In this document: piece after piece, positions 1 to 19,800 of the stretch
How the letters are laid out: every line of letters begins with the position of its first letter
Numbering within the stretch: position 1 is the first letter of the stretch
Assembly (NCBI RefSeq): GCF_001949145.1
Contig: NW_019091472.1
Coordinates: 761,988-825,987 of the forward strand
Origin: Acanthaster planci
Lineage: Eukaryota; Echinodermata; Asteroidea; Valvatida; Acanthasteridae
Length of the DNA: 64,000 nucleotides
Direction: 5' to 3'
Made by a program: the position numbers and the translations under genes
The notes under the pieces: model-generated
Told to the model about the DNA's origin: nothing
Databases searched by the model: none
The model's input: the letters and a program-made list of their open reading frames with translations, nothing else

Positions 1-3000
1 CTCCACTTCTCCTCTGGTACAGTGTGTGTTTAGAGTAGCCAGGTTCAATTATAAAGGGTCCATGCCATGCAGTTTTTCCTATGCTTACAACCCTCGGAAA
101 TGCACCTTTGTGTCTCAATTGATCTTATTTTCAAATGAGCTTGTGCTAGGCTGAATGTACTACATGTACGTACTACGTGATGGAAATTTTATATTTTAAG
201 GTGCGAACACTGTACATTATTTTTTCCCTTGATGGCATCTTCAGCTGCAAAACCCCCAGACTAATCATAATTTATCATGTTTGGTCAAGTACATGTACTT
301 TACATGGTATGAAGCTTCACCTTGTGGTATGTTTCTTGAAATCATATACATGTAAAGCAGCCATCACAAATTACCATGAGCCAAAAGTTAAGCAGTGCTG
401 ATGAGCTACATGTATAGATGTATAACAACACCTTGTCAGAATACATATTTTGTGAGTGGGTTAGATTCTGGGGAAAAAAAGTGAACTCACTCAACTCAGG
501 AGCAGTATGCTCTGCCTGTTGAAAGGAAACAGGTTCAGATGCAACAAATCAAATGTGCTTTAAGATAATCATGAGTTAATCAACCCCTGGTTATGTTCTA
601 AGCATTCCTGTCAGTTGCACAGTGGGGGGTATCAACAATGTATAGGCCTGTAAATGCAATTATCCCAAATAACCAAGTGCCACATATGGTACATGTACAA
701 TTGTACTTTGCTGCAGTCCAAAAAAAATCCCATCAACATACATGTATACTATCTTGTGTCCCTCCTGAACTTCTTCTAGGATGTACTCTCAGGAAAGGTT
801 GTTGTTCATCAAGCATGACTTGACTGCATCCAACACCCATCAAGCAACTGAAGCAGCAATAACGCATCGATCAGCTGTTTGTGTTTTGACACGAAACCAA
901 AAGGTACACTAGGAAAAATCTTAAAATATGGGCAAAAACAAATTTATACATGTATGAAAAATGATTGAAAAAAGTTAACCTTTTGAAAACTTGCATCAAG
1001 TTTGGAAACAACAGGGTTTGCCCACTATACATGTACATTTCACACCTAATGACTTTCCTAATCAATCTAATTTACAAAACTTAACCTACCTTTCGACTAC
1101 TAACCGTTGTGTCCTGCAAGTACATGTATATTTCCTGTGGTGATGTTACTCCTCAAATCCTTCAAGAAATAATGTCTCATTGATCAGCCTGCTGCTGAGT
1201 GAAATCTCCAATCTCTATGTTAAATATACATAGTGAGTGTTTCCAATAATGTACATGTACATAAACCAATTCCTCAATGGTTCAGCAATTCAAACAATGA
1301 ATATCTCCCACAGCATTACTTACAAATAACTTGAGTATCTACTTTTTGTTCTTCGGACACAAATGAATATGTGTAACTCCAGGAACATCAGCTACTTCTT
1401 GAGCAACCAAAGCTCTACTCCTTCTGTTACAAAATGTAAACTCCAGCAAGTACGCAAGCTGATCCTCCAAACACAAAGATGACAAAGGGTGGTAGGGAGC
1501 AAATAAGTTCCCACACAGAAACTCTGTGATGATGGCCCACTCAAAGCAGGCTTGTCTTCCAGCGAAGGTCACAAGCCCATCACTGGGCCATTACTCTTCA
1601 CAGCTAAAGTTTAGTAGATGGGGAACACTGGCACTATGCAGATGTAGATAAATGTATCCTAATCAGTTTATCCCAAATGGAAACTGACTCATTCAAAATG
1701 CTTCCAACTTGTAGATTCCACGATCAGAAAAACTAGATTGACCCCCTGCAGGCCAGATGCTGCACTGGTAGATACAGTTGGCAGCCAATAATCAATACTA
1801 CAGCCAGAAACATACCTACAGTCAAATCAATGGCCCCCTTCCAACAAGGGCTGTACACTGAAAGGAAGCCATTACACATGATATTGATTTTCCAGCAAGA
1901 TCCACAACAGGCTAGAATTGATCTTTCCTCCCAAGCTTCAAATTTTGAAAACACATATATGTACGTCATTGAGTCACCGACGCACAGCTTTTTGTGCACA
2001 GTGAGCTTGTACAGTACCAGTATACACCCAGGTAGTATGGTACATATGTTCACTTTAACCTCCTCTTCAGGATTATTTGAAGCCGAAGTTTAGAGAAACA
2101 TTTTCTCCACGGGCATATACATGTAAACATGGAGATTTCAAAACATCCTGTGATTACTGGGTGGGCAGGTACAAGAACACGTACAGTACCATAAATGTTG
2201 ACATCAATGCAATTACCAGCACTTCCTGTGAAAAGGGGTGTCCTTCATCAACCGTTGTGCAATTGCTCAAAATATGACACTAAATCAATAATTAGTTCAG
2301 TTAGTTAGGAGCAGGTTACATGTTGTAACATACGTTTAGGATGGCATTTGTGGACTTTTATAAAACTGTTATGATTAGTTGCACTTCAAATCACGTACTT
2401 ACTGGTTTTGCCTTTACCAATTTACTTGAACTACGTTGATGAAGGGCATTTATAACACATCTCCAGACAAAAAAAATCTCCTTCTAATGTAAACATATAG
2501 CACATTATAAAAAACTGAAAGAGGGACAACCATCTTAACAGTGTGTTCAAACTTAGCAGTCACAAAGAATGTCAACAGAATGAAAAAATGCACACTGTAC
2601 TTGACTTTTTCTGTTTATCCTTTGTTATTGAATAAAAAATAAATCAAATGATTTCTTCAAAATAATTGATTAAATTGAAATCCACTGAACATTTATCTTC
2701 ATGCAAATTACATGTAATTACAAGTTTTTAGGAAAAGGCTCACAGCTGAGGTTAAGATGAATTACATGTAAATACTTTTCTGAGCACAACAATCAGACTT
2801 AAGATGACTCTTCAAAGTGTCCAAGTTAAACTGGAATTTTTAAACCACTGATCAAATAAGTGTGCTGTGAAGATGTGGGTTTCAGTCTCATTCAAGCAGA
2901 CAAGCAATTTTTCACGCTCTCTGCATATCCCACACTAAGCATACTGTGCTTCATAAAACTGAATCAGAATTTTTTTCTTTTACATGTATGCCCTTCTGTT

Positions 3001-6000
3001 ACTAGTAGACCTTTAGCACCTTAAGGCATTGAAATGCATTGAATACATTGCACTGTAAAGAAGTGAAATATTTGTTTTGCTAACAAAACTTTCTTTATGT
3101 GAGAAATGAAAAAACTCTAATCAAAGAATTATTTCATGGATGTGTAATATTCCACAAAGGGCATGAAATGTTGCCAAACAAAAGACTTTATGGCATAAAC
3201 TCTCACAATCTTTTTGTGTGATTATAACAATCACAAACAAATCTTATTCAACTCATACATGTACAAACCCTATTTTAATTAAAACATTTAATCCTCTTCA
3301 ACCAGTTTACTTCTTCAAATAGTTATTATTGGAATCCTTTACTGCACTGTGTACTCTTCCCTTTTAGTAAAGAGCTCAATACAATGTACAATATTAAATA
3401 CACAAAAAGTGCACATACATGTACATGACATATATTCAGATTCATCATGTAACTGTTGCCTTGCCGAAAAGCTAATCTTACTGCGAACATTCTCGGTAGT
3501 GATATTAAATTACACAGAAGTTTTCCCTAGGGTCTCATCTACAGGTAACAATGAGAGCACAGCATTAGACTAGCTGGCTAAATTAGATATTCTTGACAGC
3601 AGATGTTACATGATTTCTTTGATCATTTTTGAACTCCTGAGACAGAATAGCCATTTTTACTGACTAACAGCCCGTAACATTGAATTTATGGAAATTTGTT
3701 TAATACTTTTCAAAGAAAATTCAGCCACACAATTATGTGCCTATGAAAGAACCTTCTTTTTTAATATTTTATTTTCTTTTTTTTAACTTCTTAACTGAAA
3801 ATGAGTATGCCCACTCTCCAGATCTAAGCTGTACAAAAATAATTTTTGTCTGATATTTAGCGAACATAATACACATACTCATATGTACATAGATTGAAAA
3901 TGCAATCCAAATGTTTGCTTTTATGGTAATACAAACACATTAGATTTTGCATTTTGATAGTACACTTCACTGTTCAATGAAAATGTTTACATCTGGTCAA
4001 GCTAACCCCCGATGAGTTTATTTATTTTTCCAGTAAAAAATGCTTTGAGCAAGCAAATACAATCTCATAAGATGTGATGAGGGCGGTTGCTCCTACTGTA
4101 CATTGTGAACATGAAGGAGGTTGCAACTACCACATGTTGTGTACATGTACATTGTACCTGTGCCTGTAGTGCAAAAAAGATTAATGAACTTCACAAACTG
4201 CGCTCTTGGCTCACAGATAAAGCCCTAAACAAGTTTTTCACTAAGAGCTCTGTCTCTGCTTGAGTACATTCCTTTTGACAACCCCCCCAAAAAACCAATA
4301 GACTGGCACCAAGAAAGATGAAACTTGAACCTGTTAATTCAACCTCAAATTGCATAGAGAGGGATTTCAAACACACCTCCATCGCACATTGTTTCATTGC
4401 TGAACTTCAATGAGTTTCATTGGTCAATGTCTTGCACATGTATGTCCTTACACCAGGTTATCAAATTCTGAACTACCGGTATCATTAGCACAAAATTAAT
4501 GTCAACTGCACTGTGTGATGCAAAGAACATGTACATGTATTAAGAGTTTCATTACCATGGCAACATTGTATGGCCACAATCGTGAGCATATTTATGTATT
4601 CATGTAGCCTTGAGCATGGTACTTCTTGTGTCCTGTGTTAGTAAATTTTATGGGAAACTACACATAAATTGATTGCTCAGTTTGTAAACTTTGAAAACAA
4701 CATTCTTTCACTTGTGAAAAGTACAGGGTACTGTTCATTAGAAGCAGTGTACCAATGACAGCCCTTGTAAAAACATGAAAGAATTCATTAATTGACTATG
4801 AACGCTACTCTATCAAACACCTTATTCAAATGGACTACAGTAAGCCTTTTGTGAGTTAAATTTGAACAAAATCTGGTACACTGAGTTCTTTAAATTACAC
4901 GAACACAGCCATTTGAATTCTCCATACTTTGAACACAGTCGCTATTCCTCATGATTGGGACAAGCTTTTGCTTAATGTACATAAAAGACACCTTGCAAAA
5001 GCTTCCCCTGAATTATGGGGTACATGTACATGTATAGCAACAATTTCATTTACATGTAGTTTGCATGGGAAATTAAAATTGTTACGTTTATGGACAATCA
5101 GATAACTCAGTGTGCCTGATTTTATTCAAATTGAACTAGCAAAAGGTTTACTGAAACAATGTACATGTACATGTACTTGTATTGGTACATGTACACGTAC
5201 ATGTATTAAATAAACATCCTTTCTCCCAGAATGCTTGCAGTTCCAGAAGAGGGGGTTGACTCCTTCCTCTCTGTTATCATAGGGCAAAACACACCTGGCA
5301 ATTTCAAGGCTCAAGCACACATATAGCCAGACATGAGCAGAGCTGTGGCACATGTCAAGGTGCGGAAGGTGAGAGTGTAATGAATAGATATAGACTGGGT
5401 ATACAGGCTGTTGAATAATCTAGTGCTTAAGTGGATGTCATGTGAAATTCAGGACAGTTCTGTGGTTCTTGCTGCAGTAAACAATGGGGGCAGTGCTGCT
5501 TAGGGAGCTGTCAGGTTTTTTAAACACAAATGTGACTAGCTCTAGAAAAATGGGTAATAAGTCGCTGGATTCAGGTTATGCGTTTTTGATACGGCTGGAT
5601 TTTGTACATCACAAGCTACAATTTGATGAATGACCCCTGTAGTGCGCTGCGTTCCGGAGATACATGTATACTGTACATGTATAGACATTTGTATATCCAC
5701 ATTTTCGTATTCAATAAAAGCACCTTTCGAGAAAAAGCTCATAAAGTGTAGCACTTGGAACCACAATGCTATATAGGATTTCTTTTTGAATGACCAATTT
5801 TTCATCTTTATTCATCAGTATCAATGTTTGCAGTCACAAATTCTGAAAATATATATTATAGAAGCTATTAAAGGAAAAAACACAAAACCACATTTCTGAT
5901 GAAATTTTGCCTCTTCAATTTACAGAACAAGCTATTACGTGGCATGGCGTGACTTAATACCGTTTTTTGCAGAGCAGGTCACAAATACTTGGATTCACCA

Positions 6001-8934
6001 GTATCCCACTTCAACACATGATTCTATGTACATGTAATTACCACAATTTTAACTGCACTGTGTGCTCACTCAGGAGTTTCAGGTTACATTTCCAACAACC
6101 TACTGTATCAATATAAAGTCAGCAAGGTTATGAGATGCAGTTGTGGTTCCCTATGAAGCAGACTCTCAAAAGTTCCAAGCTATCAAAACACACTGTCCCA
6201 ACCTACATATATGTGGATTAATTGGTATGCATACAGGTACATGTACATGTACCATACGTACCTAGTCAGCCATGCGAAGCGTGCTCCGCTATGTTTCCAT
6301 GCATACATGAACACACAAACACTGATCATGGCACACAGCAGAAATGTTACAAAATTCTGACTTGAGATCCCCATGTATGATTTTGATTCGGTGGACTGAA
6401 AGATTGATATTGGGTTGTGCATACATGTTCAATGGGAGTACCTAGACTTGTTGAGCCTATAAATACATACATGTACATGTATACACCTGATCCGAGTGTT
6501 GATTCTTAGGACGATGGATTGAATAACCCACTCAATCAATACCAGTGAATTCATGATTACATGCAATTTCCATTTATATACGGTACATGTACACGTACAT
6601 TAATGCAATCAATACTTGCTGGATGCTTTAAATAAGCCAAAAAAAGCAAGAGTGAAATTTCATTAGCAGACTGGACTTTGGTCTAATCTTGGTCTGATAC
6701 ATCATAGCCCATCTGACTACCATTGTGGAGCACTGTGCACATCTCTTTAAAATAAGACCTGCAGCAAAGCTCTCTAGATAACGTACGTTAACTGCTCCTG
6801 ATGAAGTCAACACATTTGGAATACAACAAAGTACCGATCTGACATGAAGAAAATAGATACATACACATACAAGTGCATGTACATGTACAGTACAAACTAC
6901 ACATGTCTGGTATACAACCTACGTGTACATGTATGTACATGTATCTCCTCACGACTATACATGTGTCTATAGCAAGTAATCGAAGCTCATAGTAAAAAAT
7001 TGCAATTTACATTTACCATTTGTGTAAGAGTTTATAAGAAATACCAGTACGTGCCCAGATGCATGGGTTTGTAACAAAAAAACTGTTCCCATTCACTGCA
7101 CACATGGTCTACAACAGCAAGGCAATGAATAATGCTTTAAGTGCCACTGTGAGATTTACTTAAAAACAATTCATGTTTAAACCGAAATGCAGGGAAAATG
7201 GTTCAGTCTAATCAGTGAAATTGGCTATTCAAACCAAGTACTGACCATGACTTCAACTACAAGTTATGCTTCATCAGTCTTTAAAGACAAAGAAGCGGGG
7301 TAGCTCTCATCATTATTACACGCACAATAGGGAGATTGACTACTCAAGATGAATTGGATTTAGGAAGATTGACTACTCAAGATGAATTGGATTTAGGAAG
7401 ATTGACTACTCAAGATGATTTGGAATAGGGAGATTGACTACTTAAGATGATTTGGAATAGGGAGATTGACTACTCAAAATGAATTGGATTTAAGAAGATT
7501 GACTACTCAAGATGATTTGGAATAGGGAGATTGGCTACTCAGGATGATTTGGAATAGGGAGATTGACTACTCAAGATGACTTGGAATAGGGAGAAGTTGA
7601 AAACTCAAGATGAATTGGAATAGGGAGATTGACTAATCAAGATGAACTGACATAGGGAGATTGACTACTCAAGATGAATTGAATTTAGGAAGATTGACTA
7701 CTCAAGATGATTTGTAAGAGGAAGATTGACTACTCAAGATGAATTGGAAGAGGAAGATTGACTACTCAAGATGAATTGGAATAGGGAGATTGACTACTCA
7801 AGATGAATTTGAAGAGGGAGATTGATTACTCAAGATGATTTGGAATAGGGAGATTGACTGCTCAAGATGATGCTTGCTGGGACCGATCAACTTTCTTGCC
7901 AGAACTATGCATTCTGGTCTAGAAAGTCAAGTTTTTCCTATGATGTCACATTTTTGCTAAGATTTGTCTGCTGCCCTCATTGACCGATTTCGATAAATTT
8001 GTGTGAAGAGCCCAGCCAGAGACTGAAAAGAGCACACAGAAAACACCAAGTTTTCCTGATTTAACGACATACATTGTAAAAGAGGGGTTAATCCAACTTA
8101 CTGCTTATGAGACAGTTGAAAACTATCATATAACATCAATTTAGCCCTACATGGCCCATCCCCTTTAAAGACAAGGAATTGTTACATGTACTTTCCAACC
8201 TCAGGACACTTGCAACTGCAGTTTATTTCCGAGAAAAGTGTGCTGAAATATCTGAAAAAGGCTGCAATACGGAGTTGATAGTGAACTTCAACTCAGTAGT
8301 TTTCCTACACTGCCGACAGTGTTGACTGCTGCACTTGCCTACAAGTAGTTGTAGCACGCATGCACATGTATAATTTGCCTATTTCATGGGAAAGGTCCAT
8401 TACAGGGTGGAAAGTAACAGAATATGTTTGGGTAAATCGGATACAAGTCCTTTTAAACAGCTGCAGAATCTATCATGAAAAAATCTCAAGTAATCTCAAG
8501 ATTATCCAATGGTTTCAATGGGATCAATGCTCTTCAAATTCGTTTAAATTCTTGGGATTTTTTTCCTTAATTTATGGCACATTTTAGAGGGACTTACAGA
8601 GCAATTTGATATAATATTGAAAAATGGGACAAAATCACTTTGTTCACAACTTGTAAAAATGCCTCTCTCTTCTAAAAGCAATTGGATATTTTGATGATAC
8701 AGGAATGTCACTTGTAAGATAGTGATCTTTTCCTACATCCTGGGATGAAACTTTTGCTTGGGGATTAAACTCAAAAAGTAAGCCATAACTAGGGGCAGTG
8801 TCACATTGAGTGCCATCACATACATGTACATGAAGTCAGTTGAAGGATTTTGAGTTAAATTCCTTGGCAAAAGACAGTCAATTTTTCATGTGGCACACAC
8901 TGTATCATCTGTATGGGCTTGGTATTGATCTTAC
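1..8934 (-). other. ERG channel gene, intron 2 or beyond
   Basis: Non-coding, AT-rich sequence downstream of ERG exon 2 on the minus strand. I looked for the next ERG exon, which should encode the end of the PAS domain (a VDI/VP-x-KNE type strand), and did not recognise it. It probably lies to the left of the window. The stretch carries many TACATGTA palindromes, for example at 5159-5206, 6236-6250 and 6870-6945, and a 32-bp minisatellite. A minus-strand open stretch at 1339-1572 is hydrophobic and exon-like, but matches no family I recognise. Confidence 0.55.
7328..7871. repeat. 32-bp minisatellite, about 17 units
   Basis: About 17 head-to-tail units of 32-33 bp. The conserved core is AGATTGACTACTCAAGATGA, followed by a variable AATTGGATTTA or TTTGGAATA segment and GGGAG or GGAAG. 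Units differ at a few positions. One near 7591 reads GAGAAGTTGAAAACTC, and the last unit is truncated. The units abut without unique spacers, so this is a tandem repeat and not a CRISPR array. It sits in the left part of the ERG gene. Confidence 0.95.
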
Positions 8935-9165
8935 CATCCTTCCTGTAGTAGGTTATTTCCACCTGGTGCTCCTCGCCTTGGTCTAGTGCTTCCTGTACCT
9001 CTTGTATGGACTCGTGGCTGGTCCCTTCCCCATGCAGGAAGACACAGGAGCAGGGTCGTTGCATGAGCTCAGCTCGTGAGTAGCCGGAGAGCTCACAGAA
9101 TCCATCATTACAGAAGATGATGGCACAACCCTCCACCTTGGCATTGGCAATGATGAAATTCCGAT
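8935..9165 (-). CDS. KCNH (erg-like): ERG-type K+ channel (KCNH2/6/7), coding exon 2: PAS domain
   Basis: This exon encodes residues 27-102 of an ether-a-go-go-related (ERG) voltage-gated potassium channel, a plasma-membrane channel that drives repolarisation. The translation contains [34 protein letters not shown] and the FLHGEGT and YYRKDG motifs, which are the PAS/eag domain signature of the ERG branch; EAG and ELK have other residues at these positions. The acceptor is at 9166-9167 (AACAACAG) and the donor at 8933-8934 (GATG|GTAAG). The exon is 231 nt and starts and ends after the first base of a codon. From memory this equals exon 2 of human KCNH2 in length and phase. It joins in frame to the exon at 15107-15182. 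Reading past the donor gives only a short unrelated tail. High confidence for the ERG branch; vertebrate paralogue names do not apply. Confidence 0.96.
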
Positions 9166-16719
<7,554 letters not shown>

Positions 16720-16862
16720 ATGTCTTCTGATTCCAAGTCGAGTCCGCTGTCAACCATAAGCTGCAATGTGGTTGATGAACGATCACCGTCCTGTATGAAG
16801 CAAAAACATGAAAAAAGTCGGACAGCGATGCCGTTTGCAGACCGCATTCCAGTTGAAGAATG
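16720..16862 (+). CDS. GTSE1-like gene, coding exon 1
   Basis: Starts at the ATG at 16720 and encodes 47 residues, beginning MSSDSKSSPLSTISC and ending IPVEE. It closes at TG|GTACAT in phase 2. The frame meets a stop just after the donor, which supports splicing there. Either the 24-nt candidate exon at 17180 or the exon at 17421 continues the frame. The donor is weaker than consensus. Confidence 0.6.
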
Positions 16863-19800
16863 GTACATCTAGGCTTCTTGTATCGATTTCCAGATCTTCA
16901 ATTGCTAAACTGTGTGTGTAACGTTAGTTATGAGGCCTGCCAGCTATTCTCAAAATACACGCTGCTTTGGATGGTTTTTAATCACGTTAATGGCCTGAAA
17001 AAATATACATATAGGTTGGGCCTAATGTTAATGTTGGCTAGGTCCCTGTAAAACTCTTTTCTTTCACTTTTGGAATTCAGATAGCCTAAAAGTAAAAACA
17101 AGGCCCATTGATCGAAAGGCTGATTGATTTTTAGCCCGATTTATATCAGAGCAGTTTAATCATGTTGGTGTATTTGCAGGAGAAACGTTGGAAACATCAC
17201 AAGGTGTGACTCAGACCCTGTAGAAACAAATAATGGTTACATTTTTACAAATTGAAAAAAGAAAATGAAAAAACATAAAGTACTTCAGTCATTCCAGAAA
17301 TTCAAGAAGCAGTTTTACTGATGTGATGAAATTCAAATGCAAGCTCTTTTTTTGCCAAAACATTCTATTTGTATCCAATTATAATGTTTATTTTTGGTTT
17401 GCGGTTGGTGTGATATACAGCAAAGAGAATGAAGAACCAATCAATGCAAGGTCTGGTGATGAGGAAGATGACGAGGTCTTCTTTGGTGTCGTCACTGACA
17501 AGGAGAAATCTAAGATGACCAAGCTACGACGCAGGACACAGGTCTTTGTTTCCAACTTTCGCAACTTGTCGTGGGGGAGTGGAACAGACAGCTTGGATGA
17601 GAGCTGGTCTTCACGACAATCACGTGACTCAAATACATCTCTGTCCTCTCCTTCCACTGAATGTGGATCTCTAGCAAGCTACAATGCTTCCATTCTAACA
17701 GACATAGGTACTTGGACATCCACTTTGGAATTTCAGTGTCAGTCTTATATTTACAAATAGGTCATTTGGGAGACATTTTGTGGTAAAGTTTTCAGCATTA
17801 GGGAGACATTGGCTTTTAGGGAGACATTTGCTTTTAGGGAGACATTTCAGTGTCTCCCTATTTTCAAACCATCAGAAGGAGGCCGAATTTTACTGCCCAT
17901 ATTTTAAGAGATGATAGTTTAGGGCCTAAAATGAAAACATACAAAGTTTCGTTCAGATCAGATTAGGGAATATTGAATTATGGGACAGTAAAGTTGGAAA
18001 AATTTTGTGCACGTTCCTATGGGAATGTCTCCCTAATGACCCATTAGTGGTAATTATTATTTTGTTTATTACAGAGCAAACTCTTATGGTCTGGCCACTT
18101 TGCACTCAGGAAGTCAGCATGTGCTATTCCCCAGTACTACACTGCATGTTCCAGCCACAGAATTACATGCTTGCATATTTGGCTCGTCACCCAGCCCCTG
18201 AACTGGGCACTGGGTAGGGCTAATGGCTTTGCACTGTGATTGGCTACATTTTGCATGACCTGTGTGTATGCAGTTATCACTTCCTGTTAGCGTAACATTA
18301 TTACAATTTCTTGGTTCACCAATGGTAATGCTTGTATAAATACGTGGGCAAAGTGTACATAAAAACATGGCCTTGGTACAGTCACAATGTTTTAATTAAT
18401 CTTCTGACTAAATATCACTGATCACGTGTCTTCTAGCGATATATTTCAAGTCATTGGTGATCTTGATCAAGTTTGGTTGAACGAATAAAGGGCAGTGAGA
18501 ATATTTTTGGAAATGAAGAAGAAAAAGACAAAAATATCAAATTCATAAGTGTAACGCATTGAGTGAGCTTGTGGGCCTGGCAGAAATTTCCTGGAACAGT
18601 GCTCTGCGTGTCGTTATCTGTGACCTCGTGTGACTTATTTCCTTCATTAAAATCTGTGCAAGGTTGTCGCGGCTCGGCCCTGGAGGGAGCCCCTCTGTGA
18701 CACCGTGTGGCCGGACGGTTATGGGTGCGGTTACCTAACCGCACAATACGGTTTTCGGCTTTCTTTGCTATTTTTCTCAGTTCTGGCACACAGGGCACAT
18801 ACACGTAGTCTGTCGACCTAACCTACACCAACAACTACACGTGCAAGGCCATCAGCCCTTCCTAGCGCCCTGTTCGACGCTGGGTGACGAGCGAATGTGC
18901 ATGTCAGATGCAAGCTAAGTCTGTGATTGGTCAGAACATAATGGGCAAGGCTTAATGGATTGAACCTCCTTAAGGTTTGGCATTAAAAACCGTGATGGAT
19001 ATACTTAGATAAAGAAAAGGGAAGAGAGAATGTGGACTTGCACAAGGTGTCTTCATGATCGCCTCATCGTACAGGAAAATAAAATCCCTTGGATTTTCTC
19101 TCAGCAGAAGGCGCAGACACACAGCTACATCCCAAGCCCTCTCAGCCAGCTACATGTAGGATAGCATCGTCATCCTCTTTGGACAGTCCGTCTGTCCTGG
19201 CCCATCGAGCAGCTGCCAAGATCCAGACGTGGTTCCGTCTGACACGCCAGGCTCAGGAGTATCAGGGAGCCATGAGGGAAGTACAGCGGCTGGAGGAGAA
19301 GACTGATGACTTCATCCAGGAGATCCGCAGAGAGAAGGAGAGAATTAGGCAGTGTAGCACTCCTGAACAAGGTCATAGCCACAGAGGTAAAGCCTAGCAC
19401 ATCTTTTACAACATTACCTGTAGTAACTACATGTACATGTAGTTCTTCGTATTTTATTTAAAAGTCTTAACCTGTTTGTGTTTGAATCAGTTTTATTACA
19501 TACCTAACAGCTGCACAGTTCCCCTTTAAGGGTAAAATCTAATTCTAGTCACACAACAAGCCTTGACACATTTCAGGAAAATAACACTAATACTTGCTTG
19601 CAGGTAGGAATTACTCTGCAATATGGTGAGTGTTGGGTGTGTATGTGGTGAGTGTTGGGTGTGTAGATTGATAATTTTGATAAGCATCATATTTACAGGG
19701 CTATCACTGCTCTGCTTAGGAAGGTTGATGCAAAAATATTATAGGGTCTGTTTGAATGGTAACAAAACGATTATCAAACCATGATGTACATTTTGAGAGT

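Larger units (their letters stand above)
17708..19104 (+). other. GTSE1-like gene, intron 2
   Basis: A 1.4-kb intron with a short TIR element at 17760-18041 directly after the donor, and an unusually GC-rich block at 18660-18800. No extra exon is needed, since phases match across it. Confidence 0.6.

Noticed and set aside
1339-1572. Minus-strand 77-codon hydrophobic open stretch as a membrane-protein exon
   Set aside because: Exon-like composition, but there is no clear splice pair and no family I can recognise. It does not fit ERG, so it is not called.
1733-2053. Minus-strand 106-codon open frame with a hydrophobic end
   Set aside because: No domain, no start context and no neighbouring exon in phase. 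Probably chance in AT-rich DNA.
7328-7871. CRISPR-like array of regularly spaced repeats
   Set aside because: Units abut without unique spacers and the whole unit is repeated. The window is a eukaryotic intron.
18451-18804. Minus-strand 117-codon frame across the GC-rich block
   Set aside because: The translation shows no recognisable domain and lies inside an intron of the plus-strand gene.
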